A stretch of 64,000 nt of DNA, taken from Triplophysa rosa. Lineage: Eukaryota > Chordata > Actinopteri > Cypriniformes > Nemacheilidae. The position numbers were made by a program, and so were the translations under genes. Positions within the stretch are counted from its first letter, which is position 1, and each line of letters opens with the position of its first letter. The stretch lies in contig NC_079901.1 in NCBI RefSeq assembly GCF_024868665.1, positions 7,127,219 to 7,191,218 on the forward strand. Direction: 5' to 3'. Positions 33,506 through 45,837 of the stretch are shown here, piece by piece. The notes below the pieces were generated by a model that saw only the letters and a list, made by a program, of their open reading frames with translations, did no database searches and was not told where the DNA came from.

Positions 33506-34410
33506 TATAGACTCCTATTGTCTTAGATTTGAAAATCGTCTATAGTTTGTGGCCAGCCTAAGCAATTTTAGGAAGATTGTAGTCAAATGAAACCCACTGA
33601 AACAAGCTACAAAAGAGCAATCTCTTAGCAATACATGTTTGGGAACATGCTTGTTTTATGCACATTATCCCCTGGTATAATATAATCATTTGACAGGTCT
33701 TGATTGACAAGCAGCTTCATATTTCTTTGGTTGCCTGCAGAACATAATCTATTGGGATAGCTGTTTTAAAAAACTCCTGCCGCAAAGCAATATTAGAATA
33801 TGTTGTATCCGCTGGTTTTATATGCTGTATAACACTTATTAAGTGAAACAGATATTGTCAGCTCTGTTTTATCAAGAAATGCTTTCCTGCTCAATACAGC
33901 AGAAAATTATTCTAGCTGTTTTTGGGTAATCCTGTTTGTGCCTGCACTGATTTAGCTGGGTCAACGAAACTGTGTAAACAAATGAAAAAGAAAAGCAGCA
34001 CATCACATTTTTGTACTAGAGTTTTAAAACTTCTTCTTAAGGAGTGAGGCATGACAACTTTCAAAAGCAGTTTCTGTAAGATCAACTCTCGAGAGACTCC
34101 GACCCCGCCGGTTACACACACAGACACACTTGTTTGCAATGGGCCCCTGCAGTGATCCATGGCATCTGATAATTGTGAGCTCACTGGAGCATTGCTAACA
34201 GATGCCAGTGGAACCGCACCATTAGCTAATACATGCGAGCTGTCAACCCCGCATCAATGGCATGAAAAGTCAAACTGTCATTCTTACGGCGCGCGCACCA
34301 TATCCATTTGCCATCCAATCTAATACTTATTAAATGCACATTAACAGGGGATGAAGCTCCTCTGCTCGAGTTGGTCCTCACAAACCTTCGTAGTGTGAAT
34401 CGGTGGACAG

Positions 34411-34450
<40 letters not shown>

Positions 34451-34604
34451 CCACTACGATAGGTATGGTGCTGGTGTCGTTATGGACGAAAGCCATCCTT
34501 TGGTGGTTCGCTTATCTTTCAACCTGGCCAAGCTGGGTGGGTTGGTCCATTTAGTTGGTTTTAAAAGGGTTTGGGGCACTGTTGGCCAGTCAGGCTGAGA
34601 GACC
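33506..34604. other. No gene; candidate regulatory patch and GA repeat
   Basis: 34140-34335 is repeat-free and GC-richer with GATAATTGTGAG, CCATTAGCTAATACATG and CATCAATGG words, possibly conserved non-coding DNA. A (GA)n microsatellite lies at about 34418-34448. No coding domain is seen. Confidence 0.4.
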
Positions 34605-34612
34605 ATCTAGGC

Positions 34613-35841
34613 CAGGGGTTCCCAAAGTAGGGGTCGCAAGGCCACGAGGGTGGGGTCGCAAGATGTTTTTCAGATTAGGAATAGCGTATTTAATCAATAA
34701 GTGCAACTAAACATAAAAATATTAGTTAAGTTAAAAATAAAACCATGCAAATAAAAAGCCATCAGCCTTTGGAATTTCCTCCCCCTCGATCGTGACCTCT
34801 GAGGTGATTATGTCACATTAGCAACCGCATTAGGTTAGGTGCAGCATGTAAATTTACAGCACCGCATTAAACATTCCCATATGTGACCGCAGATTGATTT
34901 TCAGGCTTTAAGTTTAGAATATTTTTATTTGTCGAAATGAAACTTTGGTTAATATTGACCAGACAACGCAGGGAGGCCAGCGGAGAAGGGGGGAGTTGCG
35001 CTACAGTCAGAAATTTTTTGATAATTTTATTATCAAAAAATAATTTATTTTATTATTAAGTTTATTTATTTTATTTAGCCTTGTTGTGCAAGTTCTCTGG
35101 AGCTTGTGCAGAGGCAGCAGCTTTTGCCAGAGGGGAACTGGAATCCCCTGGTTGGGCCTGGGTTCTCCTGAGGTTCTTTTTCTCGATTAGAGTTTTGGGT
35201 TCCTCGCCACCGTTTGCATACTGTTTTTGCACTATCTGCCTGACCGGGGGGGCTGCTTTAGAATTTTAAAGTTTTACTTAATTAATATTGAATATAGGAA
35301 TTTATTATCTGTTATATTTGACCTGTGCTTCTCTCTCCTTTATCCTAAATGTGTGCTCTCACTGAGCGTGTGTGTGTGTGTGTACTTGTCTGTGTACGTA
35401 CGTGTGTGTGTGTGTCTCTGTGTCTGTGTGTGTTGGTGTTGGTGCGTGTTGTGTGTGTGGAGTGTTTTGTGTGTGGGTGTGTCTGTCTTCTGTGTTTTCA
35501 ACCTTTTCTTGTTTTTGCAGGTACAACTTTGATTGTTTTGCTTGTAGTCAATGTGTCTCATGTGCAGCTGCTTTGTAACAATGAAAATTGTAAAAGCGCT
35601 ATATAAATAAAGTTGAGTTGAGTTGAGTTGAGAAAGGCTATTGTCCTCAGGTAGGCTACGAAAAGAGGCCGGCGTTTGCATAAAAAGGACATCCATCAGC
35701 ACTCGAATCAGTTTGATGAAATTTGACCATCTGTAGTAATAGTTCATGGTTTATGTATAACAACAAGTAAATTAGTGGGGGTTTCGAGTCCCTAGCACTG
35801 TTATTTTGGGGGTCGCTGGCTGAAAAGTTTGGGAACGCCTG
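34613..35841. mobile_element. hAT (Charlie-like) MITE with nested LINE tail
   Basis: CAGGGGTTCCCAAAG and GTTTGGGAACGCCTG are inverted ends in the CAGGGGTTCC style of Charlie-group hATs. The 8-bp flanks are ATCTAGGC (34605-34612) and ATCTAGAC (35842-35849). The GGGGTCGC word occurs near both ends. No transposase is seen. A LINE 3' end is inserted inside. Confidence 0.82.
35075..35632 (+). mobile_element. 5'-truncated LINE 3' end
   Basis: Non-coding LINE 3' untranslated sequence ending GCGCTATATAAATAAAG and then TTGAG repeated four times (35612-35632). This short tandem repeat is the usual terminus of several fish LINE and LINE-mobilised elements. A long GT-rich tract (35367-35480) lies inside. 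The 5' limit is approximate. Confidence 0.65.
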
Positions 35842-35905
35842 ATCTAGACCAGCTGTATACTGAGAAAATGATCTAATAGGGGAAATAAAGTTGAGAGTTT
35901 GTTAA

Positions 35906-36244
35906 AGGTCCAGTTTGTAATTTTTTGGAGGATTTATTCAGAGAAATGCAATATTATATACTATGTCATCAGAGGTTTATAAAATCCTTACATAATGAAG
36001 CGTTACGTTTTTATTACCTTACAGTGAGCTATTTCTAGACCGCGGGTCCCCTTGCATGGAATTCGCCATTCGCTCTACAGAGCACGTTTCGTAAATAGGT
36101 TATCTCCTGCGGCAAAGAAGAAAAAACGTGACGACAACTTTGACCTGTGTCAGCCACCGTAGTGCTTTTAAAGGGAGGGGTGAGCCGCTGGTTGCAATTC
36201 ACAACCTCACTGCTAGATGCCGCTAAAATCTCCACATTGCTCGT
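35906..36244. mobile_element. TTAA-flanked MITE
   Basis: TTAA at 35902-35905 and 36245-36248 bound a 339-bp non-coding unit starting AGGTCCAGTTTGTAATTTTTT. I recognise the beginning as a common fish MITE; the inverted match of the ends is poor. Confidence 0.6.
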
Positions 36245-36248
36245 TTAA

Positions 36249-38250
36249 GGCAATTGTTTAACCCTAGAAGCTCCCTTTGGTGAAAATGTGCAGAACAGTT
36301 CAAGATTGGCCATCTATCACGGCCGACACAAACTCATAATGCTATGGATTATATTTATTTATCTTGAATGAAAAAAAAAAGATCTCATGAAAGTAAATGA
36401 CAGAAGCCAGTGCAGTGTGAAAATGTGTTGAAGGTTAAGAACTCATTAATTGTGCAATATTTAGCAACAGAATAAATTACGTTTTTGATATTGATGCTCT
36501 CCACAGGGTTTTATCACTAAAGCTGGTTACGGAGCAGAAACCAAGAAGCCAACGGCTCATTGCCTTCACTGTGACTGATACCACAGGCTTGGCAGAGCGT
36601 GGTGGTTTGGTGAGCCGGATCTGACAAGACGGTAACCCTGGGGTCCTCCGATGCAAACGTCACAGAGAAATAAACCCCTGACCATCCTGGCTTATCTGCG
36701 ACCTGTTTTTATGTGTCATAAATGAGGGATTAATTATTGCCCCAGAAGAGCTTCTTCTGCTCAGTGTAGATAAATCAGCCGCTTGCCCCACAGGACCATG
36801 CGGAAATGAGGGGGAAAGGGCAGATTCAGGGTTGTAAACATAGAAAAACTTTATTCCTCGTAAACCCACCACCCTCACAGTTATAGAAAATAAAGCCAGT
36901 AATAAAGTGTGTTGTTGCTTGATTGCTTTTAACTTAGGTACATTTTCATTATTTTGTTCTTTAAATGTAGTTTCTCCAAAGTATTACTTTATTTATTTAT
37001 TTTGTGGAACAAAAGCTTGAAAGGTTTTTAATTAATCACCTTTTTTTTATTAGTATGCTAATTTCTGTGCAGGGAAAACTGTTCTCAGGTAAAACTGTAC
37101 AGCAAGAAATTTGGATTAAAAGAACAAAGTGATTAAAAATAACTTCTAGTGTACTTCTCCAGAGACATTGTACTTTTAAGAAACACATTATGAGTTTGAA
37201 TATGTACCTGCAGCTTGCGAAAAATGTGTCAGCTTTGTTCTGTGCTTTACAAGTGTGAATTGGTCAAATGTACATTCATGTCAATGTTCATAGTTGCTTA
37301 CAATATTCAAATAAGTTTTAAGACTGTGCTTACATTACGACAAATGTTTAAATGCAGAAATCCACATTTTCGTTCGGTGACATGGTCCATGCCATTGCGT
37401 TGTCCAGCATTTTTACTCTTCTTTACAATTATTTTTTATACTTTATTTGTGACAGACATGAGAGGGTTAATTTGAGTGTTTGGTGTAGTTCACGTTTTGC
37501 CCTGTGGGTTGCGCAAGCGGACGGCATCATGAGAAAACAATCGATGGCGTTGTCACAGTTTTGTTTCTCCTCTCAAAAATATACCAGGTGAACGGTGTAT
37601 TTGCACAAATGTTATGAAACATTCCCATTTTTTGTGCAATTCATTTGGTTTATGTTGTACTGTAAAATGATGTGTTTAAGCAGAACTTACTTCAAAGGTT
37701 GCACCATGTTTACAAACTGTGGTGAGTTACAGTTTGTTTGTGTTTAATTTAATGATTTATTGCTTTAATAAATGGATTTACTCTTAAAACCCATCAGACT
37801 GATGTATAGACACACATTTTTTTACAATACTTTATTGAAATGTGACTGAGCGATAAGTCCCGTTGTAGGCTATGTTTGTGATATCGTTTGCTAACGTGAA
37901 GTGCTTTTAGGCAGTGTAAAAACAAGCAAAATGTCACTCAGTTAATTATTAAATAGCCTTATATATGAGCAAGTTAAATATTTACTCCGTGTACAGGTAT
38001 AAAAAATGTGTTTAACAGAATTTGTGAATGTACAATTCAAGTTTATGTAACAGCTAACGTTAGCTAAATGTTACACACACGATGTCTGGAAATACTGTTC
38101 ATGAGCATGTAACAATCATACAGTATTTAACAATAATTACATTATCTTTCTAAATGTACATATATACACACAGATTGGTTTGTGCCATCAATGGTTTCTC
38201 CACCGAGAGGTTCATCCAAGATTCAAGCGTGTCCCGGTGAAATCCCTAAA
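36249..38250. other. No gene; candidate regulatory block 36490-36800
   Basis: 36490-36800 is GC-richer, non-repetitive and contains GGGATTAATTATTGCCCC and TGTCATAAATGAGG, suggestive of conserved non-coding DNA. The remainder is AT-rich and unassigned. Confidence 0.35.
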
Positions 38251-38252
38251 AA

Positions 38253-38343
38253 GTGAAACATCTCTTCTGCTTTGCATTGATATTCTTGTCAGTTCTCATC
38301 TGTGGAGCAGCTCAAAATCAACCTGAAGTATCAGATCCTGTGG
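38253..38343 (+). other. Signal-peptide-like exon candidate, GTG at start
   Basis: The frame reads KHLFCFALIFLSVLICGAAQ after a GTG codon: a basic residue, a long hydrophobic core and a small-residue cleavage region, as in a secreted protein. An in-frame TAA lies two codons upstream and no ATG is available. If this was an exon, its start codon may have mutated from ATG to GTG. A weak donor (GTAGGA) follows at about 38342. I do not recognise the protein; chance is possible. Confidence 0.25.
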
Positions 38344-38450
38344 TAGGACAGTTTAATTTCTTTCGTTTTGTTTGGTCCAAGGTTTATATTATACACAAAT
38401 GTGCATTCCATTCAGTTGCACTTTACAAATTCCACACAAAAGAACCGTAA

Positions 38451-38650
38451 GCAATTGGTTATTGCATTTACACTGCTGTTCCTTTTACCGATTGCGAACG
38501 CCTTAATGTGAGTGATTTATACAGTTTTGACTTTGACATCCAGCTTTTACTGATATGATGTGATATTCAAATGTTGATCTAGTTTACTGCAGTGTGCAAC
38601 AAGTGTCTTATGCCAACAAGCTAATGTATACAGTAAATACACTCAAGTGT
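38451..38650. other. No gene recognised
   Basis: AT-rich; ends at the TSD ATTTGTAC (38651-38658). Confidence 0.4.
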
Positions 38651-39160
38651 ATTTGTACTAGTGCTGTAGTACTCGAGTCCGGACTCGAGACGTCTCGGAC
38701 TTGTCTTGGACTCGTTGGTATTTGAACTCGGACTTGTCTCGGACTTGGTCATTGGTCTCGCAAATGTTCTAGTCGGTCTCGTCCGAGTCCAGCGATATAT
38801 GTTTTATTTTCTCCTTCAAAACAAAACATTGATAGAGCAATATTCTTGTGATCCGAAAACTAATGATCCGAAAACTGTTGCCGACTCTCGACTCTAGAAC
38901 GAGAGCTGCGCGTGCTCATACATTCTCTTTTCACACAGCAGTTCAGTTCAGTGTGTGCTGTTGTTGTAATTAAATAACTCCGGTATATTGGTTCAAGTCC
39001 ACGGGACTGTCATGCACGCCAGAAAGTGAATAACTGAATTAATTTGTGGATGATATTAAGTGTTTACGGGAGACGCTAAACGGGAACGATTCAGCTGAAC
39101 TGGTTCGACCGGTTCACTAAAAAGAAAGAACCGGTTCGAATGAATGAATCGTCCGCGGCG

Positions 39161-40506
39161 TAGTGATGGGAATTATGATTCATTTGAGTGATTCGTTCTT
39201 TTTCAGTTCGTTCACCAAAATGATTCGTTCAGATTTGTTCACTGATTCGTTCAGTGACCATTTCTATAATACGCCAGCAGGTGGCGAAAAAGAGTTGTGT
39301 TATGTCAACGTACGTATTAATGGACGTATAAACTGATTACAGGCTTTATTAAAATGTGTGTCTCTGATCTACTCATTAAATAAATAAAATAAGTCTAAAT
39401 AAGTGGTTCAGATGACCAACGCACAAGGTTTTTCTGCATAATTAAAAAGTTAATTGTTTGGTCATTTACACATTCATAAATCTGGGATTATGTTAAACGT
39501 AAAGTTTATTTATTTTAAATAAACAAGCGTGCAAAGTAGCCTACCTGTAACTGCGCTTTGCATCCGCTTTCTGCTGATTGCTGAACGAGACTCACATGCT
39601 AAATGACCGACCTACAGTGTACACTCTCGTTCAATTCGTTCATTTCGTTCATGAACGACATGTACCAGTTCGTTCAATTCGTTCCTGAACGAGATCTCTC
39701 TCTCTCGTTCAGATTCAACAGAGACTGGTCAGTGTGGGCGTATTCGTTCAGTGGAAGATCTAACCAATTACACGTCCCTTCACAGCCGGAACTGGAATGC
39801 TATTTGCTGACGTGACGCGAATGAGAGCTAACCAATACTTTTTTGTTGTACAGTTTTTAGAGAAGTGCATGACATGAATTAAACGTAATGAAGTCGTTTT
39901 TATTTGAAAGAACAATAAATTATACAAAATGCACACAAAACACCTGTGCTTGCAGTACAATAACTGAGTAAACAGGCTTGACATTTTCCATGCAATAAAA
40001 ATGACAATGTTAATTTGTCTTTGTTACATTTAACCATCAGCTTGCATTATTGAATTATTTTCGTAAGGATCTTTACATTGTGTCCGTTTCTGTACTTGTT
40101 GAACAAGAGACCTCATCTTTCATTTCGTTTACGAGGCAGAAGTAACAGCTCGTTCACGAACGAGAATCAGCGGGTCCTTTCGTTCACTTACGAACGAGAT
40201 GACTGATCGTTAATTTCGTTCATGAACGAGAATCAGCGGGTCTCGTTCAGACTCAAACACAGGCTCGTTCAGTGAAGGGCGTATTCGTTCTGTACATTCA
40301 ACCAATCATATGCTTTGTCAAAGCTCACTCTCGAACGCCATTGGCTCGTGCTTTAGACACTCTTTTAAGCCAAGACGCTCTGTGCTCGAGGGAGAGATTT
40401 CAGTGAACGAGAAATATGAGTCATTGCATTTCGTGAACGAGAACGATTCGTTCACTTAAAAGATTCGTTCAAAATGAACGATTCGTTCACGAACGAAACA
40501 TCACTA
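39161..40506. mobile_element. Nested hAT element with TTCGTTC words
   Basis: Starts TAGTGATGGGAATTATG and ends CGAAACATCACTA, with an exact 8-bp TSD CCGCGGCG (39153-39160 and 40507-40514). TTCGTTC and GAACGA appear dozens of times, many as TTCGTTCACGAACGA-type palindromes. No transposase is seen. Confidence 0.92.
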
Positions 40507-40630
40507 CCGCGGCGCGAACCAGCGTCAATCATTCATCAGGCACGATGTCAGCGAGCAGCGGCATAATACAGATTGGTTTTACAAACCATAATAAATGTAT
40601 CGACAGTGCGCTTAAAAGGAAACTTTTTGC

Positions 40631-40705
40631 AACAAAACTTTCCCCGAAACATGTGGGACAACATCCAATTTCGTAAGACACCTGCAAAGGCATCACAAAG
40701 AGAGG
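40631..40705 (+). pseudogene. BED zinc finger exon remnant with splice donor
   Basis: The frame reads NKTFPETCGTTSNFVRHLQR then HHKER and ends at AGAG|GTAAGT, a good splice donor. The pattern (CxKTF...TTSN, RHLxRxH) is the second half of a BED zinc finger at the N-terminus of hAT transposases. The upstream cysteine is displaced by an indel and stops occur upstream. It is therefore a decayed first exon of the 38659-41300 element. Confidence 0.55.
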
Positions 40706-41308
40706 TAAGTTAATGCCATTTTTATTGTCATTGTGATGAACATGTTATTTAAGGATGGGCACCGACGTGCTTATGAACGTGCTTATAAACGACCCGTGGA
40801 GCCTCTGCTCTCTCTAGCGGCTCCTCTATCGAACGCGCACGGGCAGGCACGCACACACACGCACAAAAGTGTTCATTGCTGCACAACCTTGCTGTTAGGA
40901 GGGCTGATAAAAAAGTTCCTTAAAAAAGTAATAAACAGTTACACTTCGGCTTTGTGACTTTAGTGCTATACCTATATAGTAAAAATAAAATGACCTTATT
41001 TTATCTGCTTTTTGATCATTACAAACAATAATGAAAATGATTATCTTAGAATAGAAGATATGCTGTCTCTTGCATCACATAAATTATCAATAGTTAACTA
41101 TGTGGTCTTGTAGTCATGATTTTTTTCTGTCTCTCTTGACTGTCTCAATTGGACTCGGTCTTGACTTGGACTCGAACCTCTCTGGACTTGGACTTGACTT
41201 GGACTCGAACCTCTTTGGACTCGGACTTGACTTGGTCTCGACTAGTCCTGGTCTTGGACTTGTCTTGGACTCGACAATGGTGGACTTGACTACAGCCCTA
41301 ATTTGTAC

Positions 41309-41944
41309 ACTAGTCTCAGCCTCAGGCCCACGGATCGTTGGCTAAACGTCTGATGCACAAGGCACACTTTTCTGGAAACACTTCAGCATGTTCGAAGTTG
41401 TCATCTGATTGGTTGAATTTCACAGGATATCCGGTAGATGTGCGTGTCGCGTTCTTTAATGGTCCGCCTGGAAACAACACGAAGCCGTCTGATCTAAGAA
41501 GCTGTCGTGTTTACAATGGTTGCTATAAGAATTCATCACCATCGACTAAATGCTTAGTTCTCAAAAGTATGCGAGGTTCGCGGCATAAACTTATAATCAC
41601 GCCTCTAATCATTTTGTTGCTGGTAACTTTTGACAATGTGAATGTACACCGGTCTCTTACTGCGGGGACATTTCCACGCCTCTAAACATGACACGGCACA
41701 AAACGAAACGTGATTGGTTGCTTTACCTGTCAGTCATATGGCCTCTTGGGCAGGCATTGGCCAAAGAAAGCGGCGATAAGTTCCAGACCTTCAGTATGCA
41801 TTACCGCACAGCTCATTGTGACAAAAAAGTGACCAGTATTTCCAACTTAATGATTTTGTTGCTAGATTTAACGACTTTATAGATCCCTTTCGTGTTTTGC
41901 TTTCCTAGCGCTTTTCTCTGTGTCTACTCTGTTCAGTGGATGTA
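41309..41944 (+). other. Intergenic, with an exon-like stretch 41431-41569
   Basis: After TTTCACAG (41424-41431) an open frame reads YPVDVRVAFFNGPPGNNTKP, then SDLRSCRVYNGCYKNSSPST and KCLVLK. It has four cysteines and two N-glycosylation motifs, followed by AAAA|GTATGC as a possible donor. Together with 38253-38343 it could be part of a small secreted-protein gene, split by the hAT at 38659. I do not recognise the family and no third exon is evident. Confidence 0.25.
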
Positions 41945-41952
41945 GTACATAC

Positions 41953-43003
41953 TAGTGTTGTCAAAAGTACCGGTACTTCGGGTCCAAGTCGGTACCTAAA
42001 AATAAAAAAGTTGTCGGTACCTAATTTTCATAAGACCCGGTACCACCACCGTCCCGGGTCAACCGGGTACTTATGCTCTGTCTGACAGGTTGTCAGTCGG
42101 AAACTTTTTATAGACGCAATAAGACATGATGAGCAGATAAGCGCGGCTCCGATCCACAAGAGATGCGCACAGAAATACTTCAGATTAAAGTCATATCATG
42201 AAGAAAACAAACAGAGTTTCAGAGGAAGCATCCGGATTTAAGTTAACAAGTTCAAGCGTTAAGTTTCAAATTCTGTTTGCGTTTGCATTATGAATGTTAT
42301 ATCATATGTTAAATTAAAGGTTACGTTAAAATAAACGTCCCTGTTTGCGTGTTAATTTGTTAGCGCCAATGCTAATCCAGTCAAGTGTCCTTATTAACCA
42401 TTTAATGCTTTTATAACTGTAATGGGGTAAAATAAATGGGAGGACAGGATGGGGTTTACAGTACCTATTTTATATTGGCCTATCTGAAATCTATGTGCTA
42501 GAAAACTAGCATACTAACTGTATGACTAGCAATGTGTATGTCTTGGATAGATGACTCTATTAGGTTTAAAAAGACACATTTAAACTAAAGAAAAATCTAT
42601 CTGTTGCATTTATAATTTTAATATACAGTTACCTTAATGTAAGTAATCTTGTGTAAATGCAGTATAAAAACTGATGTTTGTTTTAATATTGCATATGCAT
42701 GTTTGTTCGGTCAGTTGACTTACTGAAGTTTATTCTATTTGTCTTATACAGCAGCAGACTGAGGAGGATGAAGACCCCAGTGAGCACACAACAGTTTTGG
42801 CAACAATTAACTTGTATACTTCATGTATACAAAATGGCATTGCTTTCTATACATTTATATTACCAATGAGCTTTATTAATAAAATTGTGTTTAAATTAGC
42901 ATGTACTGGTGTTTTGCTTTGGTACCGAAACTGGTACCGAGAACCGTGGATTTTTGCTGGTATTGGTACCGACTACTGAAATTTTGGTACCGTGACAACA
43001 CTA
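41953..43003. mobile_element. hAT element with GGTACC words
   Basis: TAGTGTTGTCAAAAGTACC and GGTACCGTGACAACACTA are inverted ends with an exact 8-bp TSD GTACATAC (41945-41952 and 43004-43011). GGTACC and GGTAC recur near both ends. 1,051 bp, no transposase. Confidence 0.93.
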
Positions 43004-44176
43004 GTACATACTGTAGCACATACGGTTCAGAACGTACCTCACACGATGCTTGAATGAGCTGCAGTGCATGTGTACAAATTTGTGGTTTTAAAGGGGTCAT
43101 ATGACACGGCTAAAATGAATATTATCGTTTGTTTTAGATGTAATGCAGTGTGTATACACGATTTAAGGTTCAAAACTGCTGTATTTTCAACATACCGTGC
43201 ACGTTTGTATATTTACAAAGCTCATCGCTCTGAAAAGCTAGGTGTGCTATGATTGGTCAGTTAACCAGTGCGTAGTGATTGGTCGAATACTGCAAGCGTG
43301 TGATGGAAATGTAATGGCTCTTTCCGTATTTGGAACATCAGGTTCCAAAGTAATTGTACTGACATGTACGCCACCTTGTGTATACATTTGGACGGTCTTA
43401 GTCAAATCATACCACCAACTGACGTAGATTTGTGGGGGTGTGGTTACACGAGGCGTTTCAGGCAGGTCTGGATGAGCATTCGCTTTTAGATTGAATGCAT
43501 CTTTTGTTCCGACACTTCAATTTTTGCAATTTTACGTGTCTAATGCATGCATGGGCAACTTATAACACACCAAAGACACAAAAAAAGTGAAAGTGAACGT
43601 GACCTATTTGTCAGATATGGTGATCCATACCCGAAATGTGACCTCTGCATTTAACCCATCCAGTGAGTAGTGAACACACGCACAGCAAGTCGTGAACACA
43701 CGTACAGCCAGAGCAGTGGGTAGCTATCACTGCAGTGCCTGGGGAGCAAGTAGGGGTAAGGTGCCTTGCTCAAGGGCGCCTCAGTTGTTACCCGCCGAAC
43801 CTGAGAATCAAACAGGCAACTAGGGCTGTGTATCACCAACAACTTTACGATACGATACGCATCCCGATACAAGGCCACGATGCGATACGTGTCCCGATAC
43901 AGGTCAATTTTTTATTAAATTTATCATACGACAGATTTACAGCAAAATATACTTGCATAAAACTGCCATTCATAACTACTTATCAGCTAATCTGACAAAT
44001 CAATGCATGAAGTAGCTTTGAGAATGAGTATAAAGTTGCAAAAGATCAAGTCCTTATATACAGAGACCCTTGTTTCTAAAACAGGGTTTCTAGGCTACAT
44101 CATATGTGTGCATGTGTTTTACAAATAGACTATATGTCTTACGAATAAATATGAATATATGCATTGACGTGCAGTC

Positions 44177-44300
44177 TAGGGCTGTCACGATTATTAAATA
44201 ATCGTCTCATCGCGATTGTTTGACCTCATCGCGATGGTTTCAGATCATCGCAATTATTGCACATCTCTATAGAAGACACTAGGGGGAGCTGTAGTGCATC

Positions 44301-44339
<39 letters not shown>

Positions 44340-45837
44340 TATATATTGTAACTAGTGCTGTCAATCGATTAAAAAAATAATCTGATTAATCACACATTTT
44401 CTGTGATTAATCACGATTAATCACACATAACAATAATATTTTAAAATATACTTTTACATTTTAATAATTTCACATTTAATCTTCAAATTGATGTAGAAAC
44501 AACATATTTCTTTAACAGCGTCATTTTATGAATGAAAGAAAACATTTTGATATTAGTATTGTAACTGATGTCTCTATTAAATTGATTATTTTAACATTAA
44601 TTATAGCCATTTAACAATATAATTGAGAGCTATCATGAAATATACAGAAATTGAAGGAAGTTCTCAAACACTTTACAGTCTATAATGCTAAATTATAAAT
44701 TAAATGCAGAAGAATTCTCATTAAAGCTACAAAATCACATTGATTTCTTCTTTTATTTTGTTCTTTGATTAACGTTAGTAACAGGAGTCACAGCAGCACG
44801 TTTAAGAACGTGGCCCCTTTAAGAGCTGTCTCAGTACGCAGATCTGACCGTCACCGCACTCCCATTTTCATAACTCTTTGCATTCATTTAAGATTTTATT
44901 TTACACTTTGAAGTTTTGCTTAAGAAAATTCTAGACAAAACGGGCTTTCTGACATAATCTTGTATGGTTTTATCCATTCAAGCACGAAAGAGAATTTAAC
45001 ACGGATGCGCTGTCTGACAGAGATTCACCGACGCAGCCTTCAGCCCGTGACTGTTTACACCAGACTGGACCTCGCGTTGCGTTTTGCCGCGTCCCACAGT
45101 TTAGAAGCTGTCTATCTTCATTGAACGCGTCAAAGCAACTGTTTAAAATCACGCTTAAGTGGTTTAAAAGCCTGTACACGAATAAGAGCGTGATTACATA
45201 ATGTAAAGCTAGACAAAGAATGTCAAAACAAACGGTTGCTGCGTTAATTGCGTTAAATGTTTTTCACGCGTTAATTTGAAAAAAATTAATCGCGTGCGTT
45301 AACGCGTTAACGTTGACAGCCCTAATTGTAACTAAAGCATGGTAATACTTGTAAAATGTACCACCACAACACAATCACTTTAAAAAAAAACTAATGCATA
45401 TACCATAAAAATAACCTGCAGTACAATTTAATATTATTTCAGTGTGAAAACTAGTCTACCAAACTCTCGTTAACATAGAAGTAAACTTTTATTGTAGTCT
45501 TGCAAGTGAGAAAAAAACAGACTAGAAGCTTTTCTATGACTGATAGCATTTTAATGGTGGCTTCAATTCACTCCTGATCAATTTACAAGTATTTGCCGGT
45601 TGTATTATTGACAGGTAAAAGCCTCAAGTATGATGGCCCAATTTTTTCATATGTATTTCCAAGAAAAAGAACAAAGTCTTTATATTCAGACAGTATGTTC
45701 ACACAATATGGTCGTTTCAAAGCTGAATAAAAAACGTATGAGAATTAAAAGTCAAAGCTCTGAAACAGACAATTAATCGTCATAATCGCGATGATTTATT
45801 AGACAATTAATCGTCAGCCAAATTTCATAATCGTGAC
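44177..45837. mobile_element. Nested hAT A, right end truncated
   Basis: Starts TAGGGCTGTCACGATTATT and has the inverse ATAATCGTGAC at 45827-45837, but the last bases (expected AGCCCTA) are missing. AATCG and CGATT words recur at both ends. The left flank GTGCAGTC (44169-44176) reappears at 47296-47303, beyond a Tc1 element. A (TA)n run lies at about 44307-44336. Confidence 0.75.
44353..45324. mobile_element. Nested hAT B with ATTAATC/GCGTTAA words
   Basis: TAGTGCTGTCAATCGATTAA and GCGTTAACGTTGACAGCCCTA are inverted ends. The 8-bp TSD ATTGTAAC is exact (44345-44352 and 45325-45332). It sits inside hAT A. Non-coding, 972 bp. Confidence 0.92.

Larger units (their letters stand above)
38659..41300. 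mobile_element. hAT element with GGACTCG words
   Basis: Ends TAGTGCTGTAGTACTCGAGT and GGACTTGACTACAGCCCTA are inverted. The 8-bp TSD ATTTGTAC is exact (38651-38658 and 41301-41308). GGACTCG and GGACTTG recur many times within about 120 bases of each end. It contains a transposase exon remnant (40631-40705) and is interrupted by another hAT (39161-40506). Confidence 0.92.

Noticed and set aside
35349..35606. Cys/Val-rich ORFs
   Set aside because: Translations of a GT-rich tract within a LINE tail.
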